Below are positions 1-8,827 of a stretch of 64,000 nucleotides of DNA, one piece after another. Below the pieces are notes generated by a model, which worked only from the letters and a program-made list of their open reading frames with translations, was not told where the DNA came from and ran no database searches. Every line of letters starts with the position of its first letter. Positions within the stretch are counted from its first letter, which is position 1. The stretch is from the NCBI GenBank assembly GCA_965115885.1, contig OZ220479.1, forward strand, positions 2,666,001-2,730,000, in the 5' to 3' direction. Made by a program: the position numbers and the translations under genes. The stretch is from BD2-11 sp965115885 (lineage in GTDB: Bacteria > Gemmatimonadota > Gemmatimonadetes > Longimicrobiales > Gaopeijiaceae).

Positions 1-1051
1 GCGAGATCTCGCTCACCTCCTGCTGCCGGTTCTCCCGGGCCCGGGATGCGCCCATCAGCTGCAGGTAGTCGATCACCAGCAGGCCCACCTTGCTCTCGGC
101 CTTGAGTCGGCGCGCCTTGGCGCGCACTTCGAGCAGGCCGCCCGGGTTGTCGTCGAGCCAGATGGGACAGGTGTTCAGCCGTCCCGCCGCGACGGCCAGC
201 CTCTGCACCTCCTCGTTGGAGAGCTCTCCCCGGCGCAGCTTCTGCGCGTCCACCCGCCCCCCGGCGCAAAGCAGCCGGTGCACCAGCTCCTCGTTGGACA
301 TCTCCAGCGAGAAGACGCCCACGGGCACCCGCTGATCGGCGGCGTGACGCGCGACGTCCAGCACCCAGGAGGTCTTCCCCATCGACGGGCGTCCGGCCAC
401 GATCACCAAGTTGCCCTTCTGCATGCCCCCGGTCATGTGATCCAGCCGGGTGAATCCGGTCGCCACCCCGGTGATCCGGGTGTCGGATTCCTGAAGCTTT
501 TCGATGTGCTCGAAGGCGGGCCAGAGCAGCTCCTTGATGCGGACGAACCCCCCGCGGTCGTGCCCGCTGGCGACCTGGAAGATGCGCTGTTCGGCCTCGT
601 CGACGACCTGTTCCGCGGTGCGCTCGCCCTGGGCGTAGGCGTCGCGGACGATCTGCGAGGCGGCGTCGATGAGCCGGCGCAGGAGCGCCTTGTCGCGCAC
701 GACGCCCCCGTGGTGCTCGACGTTGGCGGCGGTGGGGACCGCGTCCAGCAGCTCGGCGAGGTAGTCGTAGCCTCCGACCGCCTCCAGTTCGTCGGTCTTC
801 TCCAGCTCGTCGCCGACGAGGATGACGTCGATCGCGGCGCCGCGCTCGAAGAGGCCCACGATGGCGCGGAAGATGCGCCGGTGGGCTTCCGTGGCGAACA
901 TGGTGTCGGAGACGACTTCCAGCACGCGCGCCACGGCGTCGCGGTCGATGAGCATGCCGCCCAGCACCGCCACTTCGGCTTCGAGCGAAAGCGGCGGCTC
1001 GCGGTCGTGCCCGGGCGTCCGTTCCCGTGCTTCGGGGGGGGTGGTGCTCAA
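1..1051 (-). CDS. dnaB: Replicative DNA helicase DnaB (5' part; runs off the left edge)
   Basis: The replicative helicase that unwinds DNA at the fork and recruits primase; a hexameric RecA-fold ATPase in the cytoplasm. About 350 residues are visible. The N-terminal primase-interacting domain has the usual pattern (LEAEVAVLGGML, then GGYDYLAELL near residues 95-105). The RecA domain starts with the Walker A GRPSMGKTS around residues 218-226, followed by GVFSLEMS and the Walker B region LLVIDYLQLM just before the window edge. The start is uncertain: the first conserved stretch begins about 20 codons after a TTG at 1051, with no strong ribosome binding site and no in-frame ATG nearby. It lies 55 bases downstream of the glycosylase gene and looks like the last gene of the icd-to-dnaB run. 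Family assignment is certain; start is tentative. Confidence 0.93.
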   Translation of the reverse strand, partial: MSTTPPEARERTPGHDREPPLSLEAEVAVLGGMLIDRDAVARVLEVVSDTMFATEAHRRIFRAIVGLFERGAAIDVILVGDELEKTDELEAVGGYDYLAELLDAVPTAANVEHHGGVVRDKALLRRLIDAASQIVRDAYAQGERTAEQVVDEAEQRIFQVASGHDRGGFVRIKELLWPAFEHIEKLQESDTRITGVATGFTRLDHMTGGMQKGNLVIVAGRPSMGKTSWVLDVARHAADQRVPVGVFSLEMSNEELVHRLLCAGGRVDAQKLRRGELSNEEVQRLAVAAGRLNTCPIWLDDNPGGLLEVRAKARRLKAESKVGLLVIDYLQLMGASRARENRQQEVSEIS

Positions 1052-1106
1052 CGCGTCTCGCCGGAGGTGTGGGGTGAGGGACCGCGGGGGACCGGGGCGC
1101 GGAGCC

Positions 1107-1838
1107 CTACCCTCCGACGGAGCGGCCGGTGCGGTCCAGGATGCCCCGCAACATCTGGAGGTCGTCCCACACGGCCCGCGTCCAGCCGCGATTCCGGAGC
1201 AACGCCGCCGGATGGTAGGTCACCACCGCCGGCACGCCCCCGTACTCGTATATCTCGCCCCGGAGCCTGCCCAGGGCAACTTGGCGTCCGGTGACGAACT
1301 GGGCCGCGAACCCGCCCACGGCCAGAATGGCCTCGGGAGCCACCAGCTCGATCTGCCGCGCCAAGTAGGGAGTGCACGCCTCGATCTCGTCCGGATTCGG
1401 ATCCCGGTTCCTCGGAGGGCGGCACTTGAGGACGTTGCAGATGTAGACGGTGTCGGCGCGGGAAAGGCCGACCGACGCGAGCAGCAGGTCGAGCAGCTTG
1501 CCCGCCCTGCCCACGAAGGGAAGTCCGGTGCGGTCCTCGTGCGCTCCCGGCGCCTCCCCGACGACGAGCAGCCGACCCTGCGGGTTCCCGTCGGAGAAAA
1601 CCACCTGGGTGCGCCCCTCGGCCAAACCGCACTTCCGGCAGGCGAGCGCGGCGCGACGGAGCGCGTCGTAGTCGTCCGGGAGGGGGGGCGAAGAGTCCGG
1701 GCCCGGGGCGGCCGGAGCGGTCCCGCGAGCGCGGGCGAGCGCCAGAGCCTCGGCCGCGGCGAGCCGGTCGAACACGATCTCGTCCTCGCCCAGCTCCCGC
1801 CGCTGGCTCGCGTAGCGGGCCAGTTCGCGCTCGTCCAC
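1107..1838 (-). CDS. Uracil-DNA glycosylase, Fe-S cluster family (type 4/5)
   Basis: Removes uracil from DNA as the first step of base excision repair. The 243-residue protein has the iron-sulfur type glycosylase pattern: CRKCGLAEGR with two cluster cysteines, the active-site motif GEAPG followed by GLPFVGRAGKLLD, a third cluster cysteine in YICNVLKCRPP, a fourth in EACTPYL, and the C-terminal VTYHPAALLR. The roughly 60-residue N-terminal extension is Ala/Arg-rich and not conserved, as is common in this family. The start is taken as GTG at 1838, 17 bases after the coaBC stop, because the reading frame further upstream overlaps coaBC in a non-coding register. It is co-directional with coaBC and dnaB and probably co-transcribed. 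Whether it is type 4 or type 5 cannot be decided by eye. Confidence 0.9.
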   Translation of the reverse strand: MDERELARYASQRRELGEDEIVFDRLAAAEALALARARGTAPAAPGPDSSPPLPDDYDALRRAALACRKCGLAEGRTQVVFSDGNPQGRLLVVGEAPGAHEDRTGLPFVGRAGKLLDLLLASVGLSRADTVYICNVLKCRPPRNRDPNPDEIEACTPYLARQIELVAPEAILAVGGFAAQFVTGRQVALGRLRGEIYEYGGVPAVVTYHPAALLRNRGWTRAVWDDLQMLRGILDRTGRSVGG

Positions 1839-1855
1839 GTCCGAGCCCCGAATCC

Positions 1856-3088
1856 CTAGGGCGCCCGGCCGGAGAGCCGGTCGAGGACGGCGTCCGCGAT
1901 CTCGTCCTTGGGCAGGAGCCCCAGCGCCTCGGCCGAGCCCTCGGGCGTCAGCAGCGTCACCGCGCCCCGCTCGCCCCAGGGACCGCCGTCCGGACCGCGG
2001 GCGCGGTTGGCGACCACCAGGTCGAAAGCCTTGCGCTCCATCTTGCCCCGGGCCCGAGCCAAGAGGTCGTCGGTCTCCAACGCGAAGCCCACCGTCTTCG
2101 CCCCGGGTTTGCGCAACGCCAGGGTGTCCAGGGCGACGTCCGGGTTGGCCACCAGCTCGAGGGGCAACCCGGCGCCCTGGTCGGCGCGCTTGATCTTGCC
2201 CGCGCGGGCGCGGGCGGGCCGGTAGTCGGCCACCGCCGCCGCGAAGATCGCCACGTCCGCGCGCGGGATCGCCTCGGAGACGGCGTCCAGCATCTGGCGC
2301 GCGGTCGCGACGTCGACGCGCGTCACCCCGGTCGGGCGCTCCAGACGGGTGGGGCCGGACACGAGCGTCACGCGCGCGCCTCGCCGCCAGGCCGCGCGGG
2401 CGAGCGCGTGTCCCATCCTGCCCGAAGAGCGGTTGCCGACGAACCGCACCGGGTCGATGGGTTCCCAGGTCGGGCCGGACGTGACCAAGACCCGCTTGCC
2501 GGTCAGAAACGCGTCGCGCTCGAGCGCGCGTCCCACGTGCTCGACGATCTCGGCGGGCTCGATCATGCGGCCCGGGCCCTCTCCTTCCCCGAACGCCAGC
2601 GGCCCGGTCGCGGGCCCCGCCACCGCGTAGCCCGACTCGCCCTTCAGGCGCTCGAGGTTGCGGACGGTGGCGGGGTGCGCGTACATGCGGTCGTTCATGG
2701 CCGGACAGACCACCACCGGGGCGCGCGTGGCCAGGAGCGCGGCGGCGAGCAGGTCGTCCGCGCGCCCGGCGGCCGCGCGCGCGATGAAGTCGGCGGTCGC
2801 GGGGGCCACGCAGACGGCGTCGGCCTCGGCGCCCAAGCGGATGTGCATCGCCGCGCCTTGCGCCGAGAAAAGCCCGTCCGGGACTCGGCGCCCGGTGAGC
2901 GCCTCGAAGCCGAGCGGGGCGACGAAGCGGCGTGCGCGCTCGGTGAGCACCACGTCCACCCGCGCGCCCAGCCGGGTCAGGTCGCGCGCGAGCTGGACGG
3001 ACTTGTAGGCGGCGACGCCCGCGGTCACGCCCAACACGACGCGGCGACCGCGCCAAGGACGCCGCGCCTCGAGCGCGCCGTCGGCCAC
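1856..3088 (-). CDS. coaBC: Bifunctional phosphopantothenoylcysteine decarboxylase / phosphopantothenate-cysteine ligase
   Basis: Catalyses two steps of coenzyme A synthesis: joining of 4'-phosphopantothenate to cysteine (CoaB, C-terminal half) and decarboxylation to 4'-phosphopantetheine (CoaC, flavoprotein N-terminal half). The 410-residue length is normal. CoaC features are GVTAGVAAYKS near residue 20, the catalytic His in AAMHIRL, the PAMNDRM motif and GPGRM. CoaB features are TSGPTWEPIDPVRFVGNRSSG, AAAVADY and the Lys-rich KIKRADQG. One oddity: the flexible flap before GPGRM reads LAFGEGE, whereas E. coli Dfp has an active-site Cys in an ACG motif there. The start is GTG at 3088, 20 bases after the rpoZ stop. 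The neighbours gmk, rpoZ and coaBC are a very common conserved trio. Confidence 0.96.
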   Translation of the reverse strand: MADGALEARRPWRGRRVVLGVTAGVAAYKSVQLARDLTRLGARVDVVLTERARRFVAPLGFEALTGRRVPDGLFSAQGAAMHIRLGAEADAVCVAPATADFIARAAAGRADDLLAAALLATRAPVVVCPAMNDRMYAHPATVRNLERLKGESGYAVAGPATGPLAFGEGEGPGRMIEPAEIVEHVGRALERDAFLTGKRVLVTSGPTWEPIDPVRFVGNRSSGRMGHALARAAWRRGARVTLVSGPTRLERPTGVTRVDVATARQMLDAVSEAIPRADVAIFAAAVADYRPARARAGKIKRADQGAGLPLELVANPDVALDTLALRKPGAKTVGFALETDDLLARARGKMERKAFDLVVANRARGPDGGPWGERGAVTLLTPEGSAEALGLLPKDEIADAVLDRLSGRAP

Positions 3089-3108
3089 GGAGCGCGTCTC
3101 CCGCGCGG

Positions 3109-3330
3109 CTATTCCGCGCCGCTGCCCCGTACGTGCAACCGATACTCGATGCGCTGGGAAGTCAGCGCCTCGAGCGCCCGGGTGGTCAGCTTCTTCTCGT
3201 CCACGGAGATCGCGTCGCGCGGCATGGCGTTGAGTTCGCGGGCGTACTTCGCCGCGATCAGGACGCCCAGGTACTTGCTGGTGGCGCCTTCGGCGACTTC
3301 GGCGACTTCCTGGGGGGTGAACACGCGCAT
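3109..3330 (-). CDS. rpoZ: DNA-directed RNA polymerase omega subunit
   Basis: Small RNA polymerase subunit that helps assembly and binds beta-prime. The 73-residue product begins MRVFTPQEV and carries the conserved core SKYLGVLIAAKYARELN, in place of the more usual AKRARQI pattern, followed by KKLTTRALEAL. The start at 3330 is chosen because GGAGA lies about 6 bases upstream and the frame further upstream (to 3441) is Arg-rich and not omega-like. Position between gmk and coaBC is the strongest support for the call. The family is short and divergent, so confidence is slightly lower than for its neighbours. Confidence 0.88.
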   Translation of the reverse strand: MRVFTPQEVAEVAEGATSKYLGVLIAAKYARELNAMPRDAISVDEKKLTTRALEALTSQRIEYRLHVRGSGAE

Positions 3331-3352
3331 CCGTTCTCTCCGTCGGTGGGGA

Positions 3353-4015
3353 CTATCCGTCAAACATATCGAAATCGCGCCCGAGAAGAACAGCGATCCC
3401 CCGGCGGAGCGACTCCGCCTCCCGGCGCGCGGCGCGCGCACGCCCGTCTTCGCCGCCCGTCCCGCGCGCGATCGCGCGCACCGCCTCGACGGTCGCGTCC
3501 AAGTCGTCGTTGACCAGCACGTGGTCGAATTCCGGCACCCGAGCCAGCTCGTCGCGGGCGACCCGCAACCGACGGGCGATCTCGTCGCGCGCCTCGGTCC
3601 CGCGCCCCGAGAGCCGTTCCATCAGCGCTTCCAGCGAGGGCGGCAGCAGGAAGACGCACACCGCCGAGGGGACGTTTCCACGCACTTGGGCGGCGCCCTG
3701 GACGTCGATGTCCAGCAGCACCCGACGCCCGTCGCGGCCGACCAGATTGCGCCGCGGAGTCCCGTAGAGGTGACCGTGAACCCGCGCCCATTCGGCGAGT
3801 TCGCCCGCGCGCTCCATGCGTTCGAAATCGCCGCGCGACACGAACTCGTAGTCGGCGCCGTCGCGCTCCCGGAGCCGAGGGGGGCGGGTGGTCACGGACA
3901 CCGAGAAGACGAAGCGGTCGGAGTCCGCCGCCAGCGCGCGCGCCACGGTGGTCTTGCCCACCCCGGTCGGGCCCGCCAGCACGACGGGACCCTCTCCTCG
4001 AAGCTCGCGGGTCAC
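3353..4015 (-). CDS. gmk: Guanylate kinase
   Basis: Phosphorylates GMP to GDP using ATP in purine nucleotide metabolism. The 220-residue protein has the P-loop GPTGVGKTT near residues 15-23, the GMP-binding stretch SVTTRPPRLRERDGADYEFVS broken across residues 40-60, GELAEWARVHGHLYGTP, and the LDIDVQGA motif. The start is GTG at 4015, whose last two bases overlap the TGA stop of yicC, indicating translational coupling. The C-terminal tail after about residue 185 is Arg-rich and longer than in most guanylate kinases. It sits between yicC and rpoZ in the conserved yicC-gmk-rpoZ-coaBC order. Confidence 0.96.
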   Translation of the reverse strand: MTRELRGEGPVVLAGPTGVGKTTVARALAADSDRFVFSVSVTTRPPRLRERDGADYEFVSRGDFERMERAGELAEWARVHGHLYGTPRRNLVGRDGRRVLLDIDVQGAAQVRGNVPSAVCVFLLPPSLEALMERLSGRGTEARDEIARRLRVARDELARVPEFDHVLVNDDLDATVEAVRAIARGTGGEDGRARAARREAESLRRGIAVLLGRDFDMFDG

Positions 4016-4896
4016 TGCACGTTCTCCAGCTGCTCGCGGATGCGCTCCAGGCCCTCCTTGAGCGCCACGACCCGCTCCGCCATCGGCGCGTCGTTGGCCT
4101 TGGCGCCGATGGTGTTGGCCTCCCGGTGCATCTCCTGCGCGACGAAGCCCAGCCGCTTGCCGACCGGAGCCCCGTCGGCCCGCTCGAGCGTCTCCGCGAA
4201 AAGCCGCATGTGCGAGCGCAAGCGCACGATCTCCTCGTTGACGTCCCACCGCTCCGCGAGGTGGGCGATCTCGCGAGCGATGCGCTCCGGGTCCGTCGGG
4301 ACGCCGTCGAGCAGCTCCCGGACGGCCGCGCTCAGGCGGTCGCGCTCCTCGATCAAGCGCGCCGGGGCCCGTTCCTCCACCCCGGCGAGTTCGGCCCGCA
4401 TCCCGGCCAACGCGGCCAGGAGGTCCGCCTCCAGGCGGTCGCCTTCCGCGCGTCGCAGGACGACCGCCGCGCGCGCGGCCTCCTCGGCGACCGCGCGGAG
4501 ATCGTCCTCCCCGACCGCGGCTTTCCGAGCGGGCTCCCGGCCCCGGACGACTCCCTCGAGGCGGAGCAGATGGCCGAGATCGAGGCGGCGCTCCAGTCCC
4601 AGCTCCGCGGCCATGCGTTCGATGGATTCCTTCCAGACGCGGGCGCGCTCCGCGTCCACGAGGAGCTCCGGCGCGGCGGTTTCGCCCGGATCCAGCGCGA
4701 GCGTGCAGTCGACGTGTCCTCGGGGCAACTCGGCCTTCAGCCACCGCTCGACGTCGGCGCGGCGGCGCGCGAAGTCGGGCGGCATCCTCAGTCGGAGGTT
4801 GAAGAACCGGTGGTTCACCGTCCGGATCTCGGCCCTCAGGCGGCCCGCCTCCGTCTCGCGCACGGCCTCGCCGTACCCGGTCATGCTCTGGATCAC
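4012..4896 (-). CDS. yicC: YicC/YloC family endoribonuclease
   Basis: YicC family proteins are stress-linked endoribonucleases; E. coli YicC affects small RNA stability. The 294-residue product has the family N-terminus MIQSMTGYGEA, the early motif EIRTVNHRFFNLRLRMP, and the conserved C-terminal block RLGFVAQEMHREANTIGAKAND near residues 245-265 (given here as family features; each short piece is visible). The gene is followed by gmk with a 4-base overlap, the usual arrangement in many phyla. It starts 58 bases after the stop of the outer-membrane protein gene. Confidence 0.95.
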   Translation of the reverse strand: MIQSMTGYGEAVRETEAGRLRAEIRTVNHRFFNLRLRMPPDFARRRADVERWLKAELPRGHVDCTLALDPGETAAPELLVDAERARVWKESIERMAAELGLERRLDLGHLLRLEGVVRGREPARKAAVGEDDLRAVAEEAARAAVVLRRAEGDRLEADLLAALAGMRAELAGVEERAPARLIEERDRLSAAVRELLDGVPTDPERIAREIAHLAERWDVNEEIVRLRSHMRLFAETLERADGAPVGKRLGFVAQEMHREANTIGAKANDAPMAERVVALKEGLERIREQLENVQ

Positions 4897-4954
4897 CTGC
4901 GCCTTCCCGCGCTCATGCGCGCGTCGCTTCCGCCCGCGCCCGGCGGCCGCGCAC

Positions 4955-7327
4955 TCAGTTCCACAGCGTCCACTTGATCCCGTAGACGGAGCGCCCTCCG
5001 GGAAGGAACCGTCCCGGGAAGTCCTGGAGTTCCCGCTCCGCCGTGAAGTTCTCGGTGAGCACGAAGAGGCGAAACGTCATGACGCGCATTTCCAGCCGGA
5101 AGTGCCAGCTCTGGTGGTAGGGCACGGCGAGGAGCGTCGCGCCCGGCGTCCCGTCCCCGGGAGGCGCGTCCCCGTCCGCCTCGCCTCCGCCCTCCCCCGG
5201 ATCCGCGAAGGGCACCTCCATGGCCCGGCGTCCCTCGACCCCGATTCCGGTCCATATTTCGAAGTTTCCGGTGGGCAGAAAAGTGTTGTGGTATCCGAGC
5301 CACCCGTTCCAGCTCTCCCGGGGGAGGTAGCGCCATCCGGGCGCGTCCTCGTCCCACAGTTGATAGGAAGCGGACGCGTGGAGACCCTCGAAATAGAGAG
5401 GCAGGCGGGCGCTGAACTCCCGCCCCCGGCGCACGCCTCCCTCTTGGACGACGCCGGCGGAGTCCATCGGGAACCCGAAGGGCGCCAACCGGTCCTGCTC
5501 GATCTCGATCCCGGCGACCCCGAGCGACAGGCCCCTCCAGTCGAACTGCGCGCCGAAGCGGGTCGAACTCCGCTCGGTGGCGAAGGAAACCGGAGGACCC
5601 GCGAGCCGCGGGATCTCCGGGACTGTGTCGCGGGGATCGAAGAAGCGGAAAGGCACGCCCGCCATCCCGTCCCGCGTCTCCCCGAAGACCGACAGCCCGA
5701 ACAGGGGCGCGGTCCACGCGCGCAGGCTCCAAGCCGAAAGATCCTTTCCGAGCCACCGCTCCCGGCTCCAGTCTCCCTCGATCCCGCCCAGGAACGTGCG
5801 TAGCCCGCCTGCCGCGTCGAGCGTCCGATCCGGCCAAGCGTCGCCGTTCGCCGAGGTCCAACGCCCCGCGGTCCACGCTTGGAGGCGGTCTCCGAAGGCG
5901 CGATCGAACGCGAGGCGCACGCCCGTCTGCCCCCGGACGAACGGGAGAGCGGGCGAACCGACGCCCTCGTCGTCGTCCGCGCGCGACGTCGCGGCCGACC
6001 GTCCGGTGAAGATCTCGGCGGCGAGCCCGGGCGCCACCTCGGCGCGGGCGCGCACGTTCCAGTCGCTCCGGCCGAGTTGCCCGGGGGCGTAGAGCGCGTC
6101 GGGCCTGGAGGCCGAGACGCGGCGCAACTCGCCGCGCAGGCTCAGGCGGGAACCGAGGGGATGCGTGTAGCGCAACCACATTCCCGTGGTCGCCCCGGGC
6201 TCGGTGCGCCCGGTCCCCTGGGTGTCGAGCCGGTCCAGAGCGAAGGCCAAGTTGCCGCCCAGCGTGGAAGGATGGGAGAAGGTGGTGCGCAGCATGTTGG
6301 TCTGCAGGTCGCCGGTACCGACCTCGACCAGGGAGTAGGGACGCGGATCGTCGATCTCGATGCTGGTCAGCTCCACCCGCAGGCCGTCGGTCGAACGGCG
6401 CACCCGCACCCGCTGGAATCCGGCCAGCCCGACCTGTGCCAGATCGGGCTCCCCCGGTCGGAGCGGCGTCAGTTCGAAGCCGTCGACGAACAGACGCACC
6501 CGTCCGCCTCCGGCCCCGAAGGCGGTCACGGTGTTCGGGGTCCCGAAATCGCCCCCCCGCAGCGCGACGGTCCCCGGGACTTGGTCCAGCAGCTGGGCGA
6601 GCGAGAGCGCCTGATTGGCGAGCAGTTCTTCGCGGTTCCATTCCCACACCCCGGTCGCCCAGCCGACGGCGGCGCCATCGCGCAGGTCGGGAAAGAGCTG
6701 CACGGCGAGCGAATCGGCGGCCGAGAGCGAGTCCAGGGGCTGCGCCAGCGAATCGGCGGCCGGGATCGTGTCCAAAGGCTGCGCCAGCGAATCGGCGGCC
6801 GGGATCGTGTCCAAAGGCTGCGCCAGCGAATCGGCGGCCGGGATCGTATCCAGAGGCTGCGCCAGCGAATCGGCGGCCGGGATCGTATCCAAAGGCTGCG
6901 CCAGCGAATCGGCGGCCGGGATCGTATCCAGAGGCTGCGCCAGCGAATCGGCGGCCGGGATCGTGTCCAAAGGCTGCGCCAGCGAATCGGCGGCCGGGAT
7001 CGTATCCAGAGGCTGCGCCAGCGAATCGGCGGCCGGGATCGTGTCCAAAGGCTGCGCCAGCGAATCGGCGGCCGGGATCGTGTCCAAAGGCTGCGCCAGC
7101 GAATCGGCGGCCGGGATCGTGTCCAAAGGCTGCGCCAACGAATCGGCGACGGGGAGCGAATCGGCGGCGGCGGTGTCCGCAGGCGGCACCGAGTCGGGGG
7201 GCTCCTGGGCCGCGGACCGGCCGGGAAGCAGGCAGAACAGCCCGACGAGCAGGTGGAACGGAAGGGCGGACCGACCGACGCGGCGGCGGAGCGAAGGCGC
7301 GGCCGCAGGGTACGGGGTCGGCGTCAC
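4955..7327 (-). CDS. Outer-membrane protein with TonB-type plug and a 13-residue tandem repeat
   Basis: A predicted outer-membrane beta-barrel protein of 790 residues. The N-terminus has a signal peptide (LLVGLFCLLPG then RSAAQ). A low-complexity periplasmic segment follows, made of ten copies of DTIPAADSLAQPL. A TonB-receptor plug-like domain comes next (LSLAQLLDQVPGTVALRGG, then GRVRLFVDGFELTPL), and then about 500 residues of alternating barrel-type sequence ending in an aromatic residue pair (KWTLWN). The start is GTG at 7327, overlapping the pepA stop as GTGA, so it is translationally coupled to pepA. The substrate is unknown; no SusD or siderophore genes are nearby. It may be a TonB-dependent receptor or a plug-containing porin-like protein; the missing carboxypeptidase-like domain argues against a SusC type. 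Confidence 0.8.
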   Translation of the reverse strand: MTPTPYPAAAPSLRRRVGRSALPFHLLVGLFCLLPGRSAAQEPPDSVPPADTAAADSLPVADSLAQPLDTIPAADSLAQPLDTIPAADSLAQPLDTIPAADSLAQPLDTIPAADSLAQPLDTIPAADSLAQPLDTIPAADSLAQPLDTIPAADSLAQPLDTIPAADSLAQPLDTIPAADSLAQPLDTIPAADSLAQPLDSLSAADSLAVQLFPDLRDGAAVGWATGVWEWNREELLANQALSLAQLLDQVPGTVALRGGDFGTPNTVTAFGAGGGRVRLFVDGFELTPLRPGEPDLAQVGLAGFQRVRVRRSTDGLRVELTSIEIDDPRPYSLVEVGTGDLQTNMLRTTFSHPSTLGGNLAFALDRLDTQGTGRTEPGATTGMWLRYTHPLGSRLSLRGELRRVSASRPDALYAPGQLGRSDWNVRARAEVAPGLAAEIFTGRSAATSRADDDEGVGSPALPFVRGQTGVRLAFDRAFGDRLQAWTAGRWTSANGDAWPDRTLDAAGGLRTFLGGIEGDWSRERWLGKDLSAWSLRAWTAPLFGLSVFGETRDGMAGVPFRFFDPRDTVPEIPRLAGPPVSFATERSSTRFGAQFDWRGLSLGVAGIEIEQDRLAPFGFPMDSAGVVQEGGVRRGREFSARLPLYFEGLHASASYQLWDEDAPGWRYLPRESWNGWLGYHNTFLPTGNFEIWTGIGVEGRRAMEVPFADPGEGGGEADGDAPPGDGTPGATLLAVPYHQSWHFRLEMRVMTFRLFVLTENFTAERELQDFPGRFLPGGRSVYGIKWTLWN
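6761..7150 (-). repeat. Coding tandem repeat, ten units of 39 bp
   Basis: Ten head-to-tail 39-base units encode the 13-residue unit DTIPAADSLAQPL just after the signal peptide of the outer-membrane protein. The copies are nearly identical and differ mainly at silent A/G positions (GTG/GTA type and AAA/AGA type alternation on the plus strand) and one final unit with AAC for AGC. Imperfect half-units flank both ends (SLPVADSLAQPL and SLSAADSLAVQL). The multiple-of-three length keeps the frame, so copy number can change without breaking the gene. Confidence 0.95.
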
Positions 7328-8814
7328 GCGGCCCGTTTCCTCACCCACTCGATGAGGAGCCGGGTCGGGGTCCCGTAGCCCCCGGGCCGCTGGTAGGGCA
7401 GCTTCCCTTTCCCGTAGGCGGTTCCGGCGATGTCGAGATGGGCCCACTTCGCGTCTCCCACGAACTCGCGCAGGAAGCAGGCGGCGGTGATGGTGCCGGC
7501 GGCGCGCCCGCCCACGTTCTTCAGATCGGCGGTGCTGCTGTCCAGCTGACGGCGGTACTCCGGCCAGAGAGGCAACGGCCAGCAACGTTCGCCGCTCCGG
7601 TCGCCGGCGGCGCGCAACTCCTCCACGAGGGCGTCGTCGGTCCCCAGCACCGCGGAGGCGTGGCGTCCGAGGGCGACGACGCAGGCGCCGGTCAGGGTGG
7701 CGCAGTCCACGATGGCGGCCGGAGCGAAGGTGCGCGCGTACGACAGGGCGTCGGCCAGGATCAGCCTGCCCTCGGCGTCGGTGTTGATCACCTCGATGGT
7801 CTTCCCCTCCCGCGATCCGACGACGTCGCCCGGCTTGACCGCGCGCCCGTTCACCAAGTTCTCGGAGCTCGGAATCACGCCCACCACGTTCACCTCGAGG
7901 CCTAGGCGCGCAATGCCGCTCATGGCGCCCAGCACGGCGGCGCCCCCGGACATGTCGAATTTCATGTCCTCCATGCCCTTGGCCGGCTTGAGCGAGATGC
8001 CCCCGGCGTCGAAGGTGAGCCCCTTGCCCACAAGCGCCAGGGGCGCGGCGCCGCGGATCCCGCCGCGGTGCTCCAGCACGATCAGCCGCGGCTCCTGCGC
8101 GGAGCCCTGGGCCACCGCCAGAAGGGCTTCCATCTTCTCGGCGCGCAGTTCCGGGGGTCCGAGCACCCGGATCCCCAGCCCCAGCTCCTCGGCCAGATCG
8201 CCCGCGACGGCTGCCAAGTGGCTGGGCGTGGCGACGTTGCCCGGCCTCGCCTGCAACGTGCGCGCGAGGTTTTCCGCCTCCGCCGCGACCGCGCCCGCGC
8301 GCGCGCCCGCCTCCGTCGCGTCGCCGTCGGAAGGAGCCGCGATCTCCAGTGCCGCCACCGTGCCGGCGGGCGGATCCTCCGCGCCGGACCGGGTCTTCAA
8401 TTCGTCGAAGCGCCAGCCCGCCAGGACGGCCCCTTCCGCCACCGCCTGCCCGAAGCGCTCCGGTCCGATCCCGGACACGCCCAGCCCGTCGACGGTGAGG
8501 CGTTCGATCCCCAGTTCGCACGCCTCGCGCACGGCGCGGGCGGCCACTCGGCGGACGGTCTCGGGATCGCAGGCGTCCGGCGCCCCGGCGCCGAGCAGGA
8601 GCAGACGCCGCGGGCCAGCCTCGGCGGGGGCGGCGTGGAACAGATGGCTGCGCGCGGGCCGACCGCGCAGATCGGCGGCGGCGCGGGCCACGGAGCGGGC
8701 CAGGACCGAGCCGGGGGCGGCCAGCGCGGGCGGGTCCCGGCCTTCGAACAGAAACCCGGCCAGAAGCGGCGTGTCGTGCCGGACGGACGGAGTGCGAACG
8801 ACCTCTACCCGCAT
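7324..8814 (-). CDS. pepA: Leucyl aminopeptidase (M17 family)
   Basis: Cytosolic two-metal aminopeptidase that removes N-terminal residues from peptides. The 496-residue length is typical. The C-terminal catalytic domain shows VGKGLTFDAGGISLKP with the metal-binding Lys/Asp, KFDMSGGAAVLG, and the signature NTDAEGRLILADAL. The N-terminal macro-like domain is weakly conserved, as usual. It lies 13 bases after icd and overlaps the start of the outer-membrane protein gene by 4 bases. Family assignment is secure; the exact peptide preference is unknown. Confidence 0.96.
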   Translation of the reverse strand: MRVEVVRTPSVRHDTPLLAGFLFEGRDPPALAAPGSVLARSVARAAADLRGRPARSHLFHAAPAEAGPRRLLLLGAGAPDACDPETVRRVAARAVREACELGIERLTVDGLGVSGIGPERFGQAVAEGAVLAGWRFDELKTRSGAEDPPAGTVAALEIAAPSDGDATEAGARAGAVAAEAENLARTLQARPGNVATPSHLAAVAGDLAEELGLGIRVLGPPELRAEKMEALLAVAQGSAQEPRLIVLEHRGGIRGAAPLALVGKGLTFDAGGISLKPAKGMEDMKFDMSGGAAVLGAMSGIARLGLEVNVVGVIPSSENLVNGRAVKPGDVVGSREGKTIEVINTDAEGRLILADALSYARTFAPAAIVDCATLTGACVVALGRHASAVLGTDDALVEELRAAGDRSGERCWPLPLWPEYRRQLDSSTADLKNVGGRAAGTITAACFLREFVGDAKWAHLDIAGTAYGKGKLPYQRPGGYGTPTRLLIEWVRKRAA

Positions 8815-8827
8815 GCGCCCCGAGCCC

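Noticed and set aside
3353..4744. One long minus frame spanning gmk and into yicC as a fusion protein
   Set aside because: The yicC frame has full family similarity and the GTG at 4015 overlaps its stop; the upstream part of the long frame is a shadow.
6761..7150. Regular 39-base repeat considered as a CRISPR array
   Set aside because: There are no unique spacers; units are head to tail, in frame and inside an outer-membrane protein gene. The 87-base repeat fails for the same reason.
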